Below, one piece after another: positions 46,765-54,002 of a DNA stretch of 54,002 nt. Source of the DNA: Balneolaceae bacterium (lineage in GTDB: Bacteria; Bacteroidota; Rhodothermia; Balneolales; Balneolaceae). Position 1 is the stretch's first letter; each line of letters begins with the position of its first letter. The notes beneath the pieces are model-generated. The model saw only the letters and a program-made list of their open reading frames with translations. It did not search any database and had not been told where the DNA came from. The stretch spans positions 1 to 54,002 of the forward strand of contig JAFIFA010000018.1 of the NCBI GenBank assembly GCA_020832225.1, in the 5' to 3' direction. The position numbers were made by a program, and so were the translations under genes.

Positions 46765-47958
46765 CTACCCGAGAGCCTTGAGTCCTTTTCGAAGGCGCTT
46801 CACGGCCTCTTTCAGGTTCTCCATAGAGGCGGCATAGCTCAGGCGGAGTCCGTCCGGTTCACCAAAGGCATCACCGGGTACAGCCGCAACGCCGTGAGAT
46901 TCCAGCAGGTAGAGAGCAAGATCTGTAGAGTTCTGAATCGTGCTTCCATCGGGTGCCGTTTTACCAAAGTAGTGATGCACATCGGGGAATACGTAGAAGG
47001 CACCACCCGGCTTGAAGCACTCCACACCCTTGATCTCATTGAGCTCTTTAACAAGATAGTCTCTGCGTTCGCGGAACGCTTTTTTCATCTCCTCGATCGG
47101 CTTCATGGAGCCGGTATAGGCGGCAAGCCCCGCTTTTTGAGAGATGGAGGAGGGGGCTGATGTCTCCTGACTCTGAATTTTGGCCACGGCATCCGCAATC
47201 TTTTTGGGACCGGCCATGTAGCCAAGCCGCCAGCCGGTCATCGCAAACCCTTTTGAAAATCCGTTGATGATTACGGTTCGGTCTGCCAGTTCGGGTGCTG
47301 CATTAAGGATGCTCACGTGGTCCTGATCGAAAATGATATACTCATAAATTTCATCAGAGAAGATGATAACGTCGGGATATTTTTTCAGCACATCCCCCAG
47401 CTCTTTCAGCTCCTGACGAGTGTAGCAGGCGCCTGTTGGGTTGGATGGAGAGCAGAGGATGATGGCCCGCGTCTTTTTGGTGATCGCCTCTTCCAGTTGA
47501 GTGGCGGTCAGCTTATAGTTGTTGCCAAAGGTGGTTTTGATCACTTTCGGGATACCGAGCGCCATCTTCACCATCTCCGGGTAGGAGACCCAGTAGGGCG
47601 ATGGAATCAGTACTTCATCACCGGGATCGATGGTAGCCAGAATGGAGAAGCCGATCGACTGCTTGGCACCGTTGGATAGAACAATTTGGTCAGGTGAAAA
47701 ATCCAAGCCGTTATCCCTCTTCAGTTTTGCTGAAACTGCTTCACGAAGCTCGGGCATGCCCGTGTTCATGGTGTAGCCGTGAAAGCCATCGGTAATCGCC
47801 TGTATGGCGGCATTACAGATGTGGGGCGGAGTCTTGAAGTCGGGCTCTCCGGCACTTAACGAGATAACCGATTTACCTTCTCTTGCAAGCTCTTTCGCTT
47901 TTGCAGTGATTTTCAGTGTCTCTGATGGGGAGAGTAGTTGTGCTCTTTTTGAGATCAT
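46765..47958 (-). CDS. aspC: Aspartate aminotransferase (class I, PLP)
   Basis: The 397-aa cytoplasmic enzyme has the fold type I active site: PSNPTG (171-176), SDEIYEY (D202), and the PLP lysine K236 in NGFSKGFAMTGWRLGYMAGP. The start at 47958 (MISKRAQLLSPSETL) is typical; the frame opens 12 codons earlier. It transfers amino groups between aspartate and 2-oxoglutarate. Substrate could extend to prephenate or tyrosine in this subfamily. Stands alone; its upstream side is the large repeat array. Confidence 0.92.
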   Translation of the reverse strand: MISKRAQLLSPSETLKITAKAKELAREGKSVISLSAGEPDFKTPPHICNAAIQAITDGFHGYTMNTGMPELREAVSAKLKRDNGLDFSPDQIVLSNGAKQSIGFSILATIDPGDEVLIPSPYWVSYPEMVKMALGIPKVIKTTFGNNYKLTATQLEEAITKKTRAIILCSPSNPTGACYTRQELKELGDVLKKYPDVIIFSDEIYEYIIFDQDHVSILNAAPELADRTVIINGFSKGFAMTGWRLGYMAGPKKIADAVAKIQSQETSAPSSISQKAGLAAYTGSMKPIEEMKKAFRERRDYLVKELNEIKGVECFKPGGAFYVFPDVHHYFGKTAPDGSTIQNSTDLALYLLESHGVAAVPGDAFGEPDGLRLSYAASMENLKEAVKRLRKGLKALG

Positions 47959-48024
47959 AATCGGGAAAGTTTGATTGAGCGCAAAAGTTACCAAAAAGGG
48001 GTGGGGAATTCTATTGGTTTTTGG

Positions 48025-48394
48025 AGATTATGTGTTGCAGGTTTGGGCTTCGGAACAGACCTGCAAGCACCGGAGCGTAGCGGAGGATCTTGCAGCGTCT
48101 CTTTGCGTTGCGGGTTGCGTGATTCGGGTTGCGGGTTTCGGGTTTTTTAACCACAATGGACACTAAGCAGGCACAAAGGTCACTAAGGGTAACTTTTCAC
48201 GTTTGCCCAAATCCCAAGCCCCGAAGGGGCGCACCAACCCAGCCAGGGCAACTAAGAATTGTGAACGCAACCTGTCCCGTTAGGGACTACATGTGGGTAG
48301 ATATATAAAGTACATTCCACCCCGCGCCGAGGAAAGATTATTGAAAAGGAACGGGGTTCATCGAGGCGCAGTGGGAAGGGTTTCGTGTTTCGTG
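48025..48394 (-). repeat. Modular intergenic repeat element, copy 4 (minus orientation)
   Basis: Read on the minus strand this copy has, in order, the CTGCGCCTCGATGAACCCCG and CTCGGCGCGGGGTGG blocks, TCTACCCACATGTAGTCCCT with the GTCCCTAACGGGAC hairpin, TTGCCCTGGCTGGG, GCGCCCCTTCGGGGC, the CTTAGTGACCTTTGTGCC block and GTGGTTAAAAAACCC, then CGCAAC repeats and the CTCCGCTACGCTCCGG end block. It lacks the CTGCG block at its start. The final 79 bases (48118-48040) match copy 1 in inverted orientation with a single mismatch. Confidence 0.85.
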
Positions 48395-48752
48395 TTCCGG
48401 GTTTTTTAACCACAACGAACTTTAAGCAGGTAAAAAGATCACTAAGGGATATTTCTCATATTTTCCCCACTCCCAAGCCCCGAAGGGGCGCACCAACCCA
48501 GCCCGGAGCAACGCTCCGGGATCAAGGTGGCTCCGCCACCCCGCACCGAGGAGAGGTTTTTGAAAAGGAAAGCGGTTTATCGAGGCGCAGTGGGAAGGGT
48601 TTTGGACAAGGGTGTCGCGAGTTAAGGGTTCCGGGGCTGCGAGTTGTTGCGGCCCTATTTTTTATTTTTCCAATTCAAGACGATTTGGGCTGCAATTAAA
48701 ATTTGGGAGGTTTTACCGCGGCGGACCCAGAGAAGGCGCGGAGAGCGCTGAA
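48395..48752 (-). repeat. Modular intergenic repeat element, copy 5 (minus orientation, with swapped hairpin block)
   Basis: The blocks run from the CTGCG block (48752) through GCAGCCCAAATC, CGCCTCGATAAACC and CTCGGTGCGGGG. Then, in place of the TCTACCCATA/GTCCC hairpin, a GTGGCGGAGCCACC word and a CCCGGAGC / GCTCCGGG hairpin (48512-48530) appear. GCCCCTTCGGGGC, CTTAGTGATCTTTTTACC and GTGGTTAAAAAACCC follow. Positions 48476-48752 repeat 48927-49203 at an offset of 451 bases. Confidence 0.85.
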
Positions 48753-48895
48753 GGGAGTTTCTCAAACCTTCCCCAATCCCCAGCCCTGAAGGGACGCTAC
48801 ATACCAACCAGGGCAACTAAGAATTGTGAACGCAACCTGTCCCGTTAGGGACTAAATATGGGTAGAGATATAAGATCCCTCCCACCCCTCACAGA
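48749..48895 (-). repeat. Partial modular repeat, copy 6 (minus orientation)
   Basis: Only the middle of the element is present: TATCTCTACCCATATTTAGT with CCCTAACGGGACAGG, GTTGCGTTCACAATTC, TTGCCCTGGTTGG and GTCCCTTCAGGGC, then a short AAACTCCCTTCAGCGC junction into copy 5. The block edges suggest internal deletion or nested insertion within the array. Confidence 0.7.
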
Positions 48896-48898
48896 GGG

Positions 48899-49445
48899 AA
48901 ATAATCTGAAAATTTACCCATTTTTCAGCCCCGAAGGGGCGCACCAACCCAGCCCGGAGCAACGCTCCGGGTTCATGGTGGCACCGCCACCCCGCGCCGA
49001 GGAGTGGTTTATGAAAAGGAACGGAATTTACCGAGGCGCAGTGGGAAGTGTTTTGGACAAGGGTTTCGCGAGTTACGGGTTCCGGGGCTGCGAGTTGTTG
49101 CGGCCCTATTTTTTATTTTTCCAATTCAAGACGATTTGGGCTGCAATTAAAATTTGGGAGGTTTTACCGCGGCGGACCCAGATAAGGCGCAGAGAGCGCT
49201 GCGAGACTATTACTTAAATCTCGCCTCCTTTAAGCTTCTTGTCCTCCGAAGCTTCCTTGGTCTACGGAGCTTTCTTGGTCATCGAAGCTTCAGCGTAGTA
49301 GATAGCGAAGGTGGATCAGCTTCTCGCTTTGAGCTTACCGCACACCAACGTTCTACAGTTCAACTTCCAACAGACGCTGCCACGAGCTGCGCACGGTGGC
49401 AGGTCCTACTTTCAGCTTCACACACCGCAAGATCCCCTAATTCTT
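48899..49445 (-). repeat. Modular intergenic repeat element, copy 7 (minus orientation, longest copy)
   Basis: From its start at the right: GTGCGCAGCTCGTGGCAGCG (49395 downward), GTTGGAAGTTGAACTGTAG, a CAAGAAAGCTCCGTAGACC direct-repeat run, the CTCAAAGGAGG-like word, the CTGCG block (49205-49165), GCAGCCCAAATC, CGCCTCGGTAAATTCC, CTCGGCGCGGGG, GTGGCGGTGCCACC and the CCCGGAGC / GCTCCGGG hairpin (48952-48970), then GCCCCTTCGGGGC. The 1.6-kb gap between aspC and radC is entirely filled by copies 4-7; apparent ORFs inside it are repeat translations. Confidence 0.85.
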
Positions 49446-49593
49446 TCCCGTTTCAGCTCCATAACTTCAAAATGGCAATAAGTTAACGCTCTCGGATATT
49501 GACATTTTTGGCCGGCAATATGTTCTTTATGTCAGGTTTTAAAAAGAGACGTACAAGAGAATCTAAAACGAGAATACTTGAAATGACGTGGAT

Positions 49594-50292
49594 ATGTCGG
49601 AAATTGCGCTGAATAGGTACAGGATGAAAGATTTAAGAAGAGAGGAGCAACCCAGAGAGCGGCTAGAGTGGGTGGGCGCTGACAGCCTTACTGATGCCGA
49701 ACTGCTTGCCATACTCCTTCGGACCGGTACATCACGAATGAATGTTGTGGAGACATCGAGGCATCTCATCGACCATTTTGACGGCCTTCGGAATCTGATG
49801 AAGCAGGAGTGGCAATCTTTAATGGTGATTCCGGGAATTGCAAAAGTTAAGGCCCTCACGTTGAAGGCAGCTTTTGAACTGGCACGAAGAGCTGAGGCAG
49901 CGCAGATCGGTGAGCAGGTACATATTTGTTCCCCCGATGATGCAGCGGCCTACTTCAGGCCACGGCTCAGGGATCTGATGCACGAGGAGTTCCATGTGAT
50001 GCATCTTAACCACGCAAAGGTGGTGACAGGCTGCCGAAAGATCAGTATGGGGAACAGCCACTCCACAGTTGTTGACATCCCTGAAGTGATCAGGTCGGCC
50101 CTGATCGGAGGCGCGGCCTCAATCATCGTCGCTCACAACCATCCATCCGGCACGGCAAAGGAGTCAACCGCTGATGTGCAGCTCACAAAAAGAATCCGTG
50201 AGGCCTGCAGACTGGTTGGAATCGACCTGGATGATCACATTATTATTACGGGCGATACTTTTGTTAGCATGCGCAGCAAAAACCTGGTTTGA
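49594..50292 (+). CDS. radC: RadC-family (JAB1/MPN) DNA repair-associated protein
   Basis: The 232-aa protein has an N-terminal UPF0758 region with a helix-hairpin-helix (LMVIPGIAKVKALTL) and a C-terminal JAB/MPN metalloprotease-like domain with the metal motif HNHPSG (181-186) followed by D194. It is widely annotated as a DNA repair protein, though that link is weak in E. coli. The start could be 49588 (GTG), 49594 (ATG) or an internal ATG 10 codons later (before KDLRREEQPRERL); the middle is chosen. It directly follows the repeat array. Confidence 0.9.
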   Translation: MSEIALNRYRMKDLRREEQPRERLEWVGADSLTDAELLAILLRTGTSRMNVVETSRHLIDHFDGLRNLMKQEWQSLMVIPGIAKVKALTLKAAFELARRAEAAQIGEQVHICSPDDAAAYFRPRLRDLMHEEFHVMHLNHAKVVTGCRKISMGNSHSTVVDIPEVIRSALIGGAASIIVAHNHPSGTAKESTADVQLTKRIREACRLVGIDLDDHIIITGDTFVSMRSKNLV

Positions 50293-50453
50293 TTGATTTC
50301 CGGCAGAGCACATAATTGCTTAAAATAGCAGTCCCTTATAAGTTGCGGTTTCGAAACCTGCAGGAATGTCTCTCTGCTCAATTCAATGAATAACTGGTAT
50401 CCATTGATTGTCTTTAACGTGTACAGTATAAATAATCGTAATACGGTGGCTTT

Positions 50454-50993
50454 ATGAACTATTCGGAACTTGTCCGGGCCGTTCAGGAGGGGGATGACCG
50501 GACCGCCAGCAAGCTTTGTGCGGAGGCTCTAATCATACTCAAAAGATACCTGATCGCAAACTATAACGCATCCCCGGAGGATGCCGAGGATGCCGTTCAG
50601 AAGATGTTTGAATATGTGATTCCCAAAATAAGGAATGATGAGATCACAAATCCGTCAGGACTGCTCTCCTATATGCTGAGTGGCGTTAAGCATGCCTACT
50701 TCAAAAACCTTCGGAAATATGAAAACGATGAAGTAGACAGCCTTGACGAAGAACCGGAATCAGAGGGATTGCAGCTCTGGAGGTTGATCAGTGATGAGCG
50801 CAAGCGAATACTGGAAGAGTGCATCACCTATCTAAAGCTCCACTATCGCTCTCTGGCGGAGTTCATCTTTGACCATCCCGAAGCAGATTCGTACGATATA
50901 GCAGAGCAGTTTGAGATCTCAGTGAACAATGCATGGATTCGTAAGCACCGAGTCATCAAGCAGTTAAGTGAATGCGCACAAAAGAAGAGTTAG
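50454..50993 (+). CDS. ECF-like RNA polymerase sigma factor
   Basis: The 179-aa protein resembles a short ECF sigma factor: region 2 (SPEDAEDAVQKMFEYVIPKI, then NPSGLLSYMLSGVKHAYFKNLRKYE) and region 4-like helices near the end (SYDIAEQFEISVNNAWIRKHRVIKQL). The match is not strong in the -10 and -35 recognition residues, so a divergent sigma or a DNA-binding relative is possible. The gene is followed 99 bases later by a membrane TPR protein that looks like its regulator. Confidence 0.7.
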   Translation: MNYSELVRAVQEGDDRTASKLCAEALIILKRYLIANYNASPEDAEDAVQKMFEYVIPKIRNDEITNPSGLLSYMLSGVKHAYFKNLRKYENDEVDSLDEEPESEGLQLWRLISDERKRILEECITYLKLHYRSLAEFIFDHPEADSYDIAEQFEISVNNAWIRKHRVIKQLSECAQKKS

Positions 50994-51092
50994 GAAAGTG
51001 AAAAGTTTTGTAAGGAAATCGCAAAAACCGGTTCATACATATAAGGGAAACTCAAAGAGAAAGAGCCGTTTACAAGAATCCATATTAATTCA

Positions 51093-51905
51093 ATGAGTGA
51101 AAAAGAGATTTTAAAAGAGATAGAGCGATACATCAAGGGAGAGCTCTCTCAACCGGAAATAGATGCTCTCTGGATGGAGTTTCTGAAAAACCCGGATTAC
51201 TACCACCTCTTTGAAACCGATCTGCATTTCAGGCAGCTTGCCAAAGAGTCGAAATCGAAGGGCAGGAATCCATTTAAAAATCCGAAAAGTGCCCAAGCCA
51301 ACGATGAGGCCCTAAGCACCCAGAGAACCGGGTTCACAAACCGCGTCTCTCTCTGGTTTGGGGCACTTGCCGCGATCGTGATCATCGGTTTTGGAATCCA
51401 CTTCTCACTGATCGATAAAGATTCGACATTTGCGGCCTACTCAATGAGTCAGATCGATGTGAATGAGATGACCGGAACCGACATTTTTCGATCTGAAGAA
51501 GATGTTGCGGGTCCGCTCGATATAGCAATTAACCAGGGGCTGGCTTATGCCTATTCCGGTAATGATAATCGCGCAAAATCAATATTCGAGAGAGTGCTGG
51601 ATCGCAACCCCAACCCTGAACAGAGAGCGCGGGCTGAGATGAATCTCGGAATTCTTCTCTACAATCAGGGCGAATATGAGTTGGCTTCAGACTACCTGAG
51701 ACGGGCAGCTGATGAATCAGAAATCTCGGAGTTCTTTGAAGAGAGAGCCCTTTGGTTCCTGGCCAACACCTATCTGAAACGGGATATGCCTGAAGAGTCG
51801 AAAATAGCCCTATCAAGAGCTATTGAAATCGATGGCCGCTTCCGCACTGATGCCGAACGCCTTCTTGATAAAATTGACGATCGTCTTGCCCTGAACGATT
51901 ATTAA
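51093..51905 (+). CDS. Single-span membrane protein with extracytoplasmic TPR repeats, probable anti-sigma-type regulator
   Basis: The 270-aa protein has a cytoplasmic N-terminus (EILKEIERYIKGELSQPEIDALWMEFLKNPDYYHLFE, similar to zinc-free anti-sigma starts in Bacteroidota), one transmembrane helix (86-107) and TPR-like repeats outside (ARAEMNLGILLYNQGEYELASDYLRRA and a second repeat). This topology, next to a sigma gene, suggests it senses an envelope signal and releases or activates the sigma. No RseA/FecR domain was recognised, so the pairing is inference from adjacency and topology. Confidence 0.65.
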   Translation: MSEKEILKEIERYIKGELSQPEIDALWMEFLKNPDYYHLFETDLHFRQLAKESKSKGRNPFKNPKSAQANDEALSTQRTGFTNRVSLWFGALAAIVIIGFGIHFSLIDKDSTFAAYSMSQIDVNEMTGTDIFRSEEDVAGPLDIAINQGLAYAYSGNDNRAKSIFERVLDRNPNPEQRARAEMNLGILLYNQGEYELASDYLRRAADESEISEFFEERALWFLANTYLKRDMPEESKIALSRAIEIDGRFRTDAERLLDKIDDRLALNDY

Positions 51906-51960
51906 TACAGTTCAGTCTTTTTTGTTCTGTCAATTAAACCGTAGATGAAGTCCCTGTAAC

Positions 51961-53139
51961 TTATTCAGGACCACCCATCAGCGGCTCATTGATCGCCCGA
52001 ATACTTGAATTCGGAAGCCCCTCCGGATTGTGCTCCTTACTCATCTCCAGTGCTTCCATAACGATCTTAAGATGGAGCTCCTTTGAGTTTTCGTAGAAAC
52101 TCTGCGCATCACCGGTGAGCTTAGGTTTACCGTGCAGAGGCTTGTCGCTTACGCATAGAAGCGTTGCAAAAGGAACACGATAACGGTATCCGTTTGTCGC
52201 AACAGTTGCCGACTCCATATCCACTGCGAGGCTCCTGCTAATGTGGATGTCCTGAACGGTCTGTCGCTTCATGAACTCCCAGTTTCGGTTTGCGGTAGTA
52301 AAGACCGTTCCCAGTCGATAGGATCGTTCATATTTGTCCAGCACCTCTTTTAAAAAGACGTTCAGGAGGTGATTTGGTGTGATCGGTATGTTGAGTGGCA
52401 GCACATCATCAAGAACACGGTCTGCGCGCATAAAACCGGTTGCGAGAACAAAGTCACCGATCTCCTGATGATTCCTGAGTCCGCCGCAATGGCCAACCAT
52501 CACCATGGCGTCGGGTCGCAATACGGCAACATGGTCGGAGATGGTTTTGGCATTCGAGGGGCCCACTCCCATGTTGATCAGTGTAAACCCTTTGTTGTTA
52601 GGGAGTTTATGGTGGTAGGCCGGCATCTGCACGGAACGTGATGGTTTCACACAGTCCGGGTAGAGTGAATTGAACACCTCAACATGCATATCGTAGTTGG
52701 TGAAGAGGATATATCTCTGAAAATCCTCAGGCCGGGTACCGGTATAGTGCTCGAGGCGATCGAGTGAGATATCGATCCGCTCTGGCGTAAACAGGAATAG
52801 TTTCTTCTGTGTAATATCCCACTCATCCTCATCTGCATTATCGAAAAGTGCGGGGTCGTTGAGCGCAACCTTGGGTCTGGATGGGAATATTTTTACTTCT
52901 GCACCCTTAGTAACCAATTTCCGGATCTCCCTGGAGAGGTACCAGCGGTAGGCATCCGGCCTGGCCATTTCACCAGTAATGATGGGATTGTGCTCAGACC
53001 AGGTTCGTTTGATCATCAGCTTTGGATAATCGCCATCGCTGTAAATCTGCTCCATCAGATCACAGGCTCTGGCAACCAGCTGCTCAATCTCTTTTTCATT
53101 GCTGAATGACTCTTTCGTAATTTCTAACCGTTTTCCCAT
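51961..53139 (-). CDS. amn: AMP nucleosidase
   Basis: The 392-aa enzyme hydrolyses AMP to adenine and ribose 5-phosphate, helping to control adenylate levels. The C-terminal half is a nucleoside-phosphorylase-like fold: NMGVGPSNAKTISDHVAVLRPDAMVMVGHCGGLRNHQEIGDFVLA and the SLAVDMESATVATNG motif. It is shorter than E. coli Amn (484 aa) but in the range seen in Bacteroidota. The gene is divergent from the NUDIX gene with only 15 bases between starts. Confidence 0.92.
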   Translation of the reverse strand: MGKRLEITKESFSNEKEIEQLVARACDLMEQIYSDGDYPKLMIKRTWSEHNPIITGEMARPDAYRWYLSREIRKLVTKGAEVKIFPSRPKVALNDPALFDNADEDEWDITQKKLFLFTPERIDISLDRLEHYTGTRPEDFQRYILFTNYDMHVEVFNSLYPDCVKPSRSVQMPAYHHKLPNNKGFTLINMGVGPSNAKTISDHVAVLRPDAMVMVGHCGGLRNHQEIGDFVLATGFMRADRVLDDVLPLNIPITPNHLLNVFLKEVLDKYERSYRLGTVFTTANRNWEFMKRQTVQDIHISRSLAVDMESATVATNGYRYRVPFATLLCVSDKPLHGKPKLTGDAQSFYENSKELHLKIVMEALEMSKEHNPEGLPNSSIRAINEPLMGGPE

Positions 53140-53154
53140 AAATGATAAATGCTG

Positions 53155-53724
53155 ATGTCCGAATCTTTTTCTTTTACTAAATCCAAGTGGGAAGTGCTCA
53201 AAGATAAGAAACTCTATGAAACTCCCATTTTTTCTCTACACGAAAAAACTGTAAAGACAGCGGAGGGTCCGGCAAATCATCCTTTTTATGTTTTGAATGC
53301 ACCCGAATGGATCAATATGATCGCACTTACCCCTGATGAGGAGATCATTTTAGTTGAACAGTACCGAATTGGCGTGGACGAAGTGACGCTGGAGCTGCCT
53401 GGCGGAATGGTTGACGATGGCGAGGAGCCGTTGGAAGCAGCAATGAGGGAACTTTGGGAGGAGACCGGCTATAAATCTGAGGAGTGGGAAAAAACCGGGT
53501 TTGTGAGTTCGAACCCTGCCATTATGAATAATTATACCCATCTCTACATAGCAAAAAACTGCTGGTTGGATGGCCCGCAGAAGCTGGACGGACATGAAGA
53601 CATCGACGTACACCTGATGCCGATGAAAAGATTTATGGATTTGGTGAGAAGTGGTGAGGTTCATCACACGATTGTGGTTGCAGCCGTTGCGCACTATTTG
53701 CTGAGCGGAGCGCATAGCGCTTAG
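53155..53724 (+). CDS. NUDIX hydrolase, ADP-ribose pyrophosphatase-like
   Basis: The 189-aa protein has a perfect NUDIX box G84-x5-E-x7-REUxEExGU (residues 84-106: GMVDDGEEPLEAAMREL, then WEETGY) and an N-terminal half typical of ADP-ribose pyrophosphatases. ATG at 53155 is chosen over the one at 53149. Its C-terminal codons (GAHSA) are encoded by a palindromic AGCGCATAGCGCTTAGCGC sequence, so the end of the protein is repeat-derived. Proximity to amn suggests a shared role in nucleotide recycling. Confidence 0.88.
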   Translation: MSESFSFTKSKWEVLKDKKLYETPIFSLHEKTVKTAEGPANHPFYVLNAPEWINMIALTPDEEIILVEQYRIGVDEVTLELPGGMVDDGEEPLEAAMRELWEETGYKSEEWEKTGFVSSNPAIMNNYTHLYIAKNCWLDGPQKLDGHEDIDVHLMPMKRFMDLVRSGEVHHTIVVAAVAHYLLSGAHSA

Positions 53725-53746
53725 CGCGAAGGGTGAAAAAGAGCGA

Positions 53747-53906
53747 CCGACGGGGGAAACCGACAAGGGGAAACCGACGGGTAAAACCGACGAACAGAAT
53801 AACCGACGAATTTTAAACAGAAAAAGTGAAATGCCCCCCCAGATTTTCAATAAAGCCCATCACCAACACTTTCTCTGTTTCACTGTTCCTCTGTTCGTCG
53901 GTTTTA
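53747..53906. repeat. AACCGACG tandem words and 16-bp inverted repeat after the NUDIX gene
   Basis: Five copies of an (A)AACCGAC word start at 53747, 53760, 53774, 53787 and 53803 (spacing 13, 14, 13 and 16 bases). One unit, TAAAACCGACGAACAG (53782-53797), is the exact reverse complement of CTGTTCGTCGGTTTTA (53891-53906). The arms could pair across a 93-base loop. No gene is seen here. Confidence 0.75.
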
Positions 53907-53968
53907 TTGGTTTCACTGTTTGTCTACCGGTAACAAATACGCGCGCCGCACCTTTCAATAACGCGAAC

Positions 53969-54002
53969 ATGTCATCCCGACCGAACTGAGTGTAGCAAAC
54001 GG
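53969..54002 (+). repeat. Start of a common GTCATCCCGACCGA-type repeat, cut by the window end
   Basis: TGTCATCCCGACCGAACTGA followed by GTGTAGCAAACGG resembles, from memory, a GTCATCCCGACCGA repeat common in intergenic regions of Bacteroidota genomes. The window ends inside it, so the assignment is tentative. Confidence 0.4.

Noticed and set aside
48025-49445. Repeat array considered as CRISPR
   Set aside because: Repeats are long and composite, not short direct repeats with unique equal-length spacers, and there are no cas genes.
48385-49486. Several plus-strand ORFs of 78-119 codons between aspC and radC
   Set aside because: They lie inside repeat copies, share the same translated repeat words and have no domain features.

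Overview
The window looks like a chromosomal segment of a marine or halotolerant bacterium of the Bacteroidota/Balneolota/Rhodothermota group. That placement is inference. It rests on the mix of families: an S9D secreted peptidase, small outer-membrane beta-barrels, a DUF4372-type IS4 transposase, a GbsR-like regulator, AGCS and SSS sodium symporters, and very repeat-rich intergenic DNA. No rRNA, tRNA, CRISPR or prophage module was seen. Gene functions come from motif reading alone.

Layout. 1-1.3 kb is an IS4-family insertion sequence at the window edge. 1.4-9.5 kb holds a secreted S9 peptidase, an Ada-like repair/regulator protein, methylmalonyl-CoA epimerase, a small membrane protein, and a minus-strand group marC-dinB-sodium:alanine symporter. 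9.6-18 kb holds a GAF/fRMsr-like protein and a three-gene RND efflux operon (lipoprotein adaptor plus two different RND pumps, no outer-membrane factor). 18.1-20 kb is an IS3-family element with a readable -1 frameshift signal, followed by about 540 bp of structured non-coding DNA. 20-25.4 kb carries a Phd/RelE-type toxin-antitoxin pair, then an acyltransferase and an ABC exporter with two paralogous permeases. 25.5-35.3 kb has two paralogous beta-barrel proteins, uvrA, a pair of secreted amidohydrolase-fold proteins (one lacking every metal ligand), metK and ruvB. 35.4-38.4 kb has ppk1 and a methyltransferase. 39.4-47.9 kb has two small unknown proteins, a GH13 hydrolase/SGLT-like symporter operon, an acyltransferase, an fmdB-like/gbsR-like/yraN operon and an aspartate aminotransferase. 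49.6-53.7 kb has radC, an ECF-like sigma factor with a membrane TPR partner, AMP nucleosidase and a NUDIX hydrolase.

Working units. (1) Sodium-coupled uptake: AGCS for amino acids and SSS for a sugar or glucoside, the latter co-transcribed with a GH13 hydrolase. (2) Efflux and envelope: the RND operon, the ABC exporter with acyltransferase, and the beta-barrels. (3) DNA maintenance: Ada-like, UvrA, RuvB, YraN and RadC. (4) Nucleotide, phosphate and SAM metabolism: Ppk1, MetK, AMP nucleosidase, NUDIX.

The least explained feature is a modular family of intergenic repeats at about 5.0, 6.2-6.9, 30.0-30.3, 38.4-39.3 and 48.0-49.4 kb. It is built from a fixed order of short hairpin-containing blocks, in both orientations, with one block swapped for a different hairpin in two copies. 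One pair of copies forms a near-perfect inverted repeat 41 kb apart.
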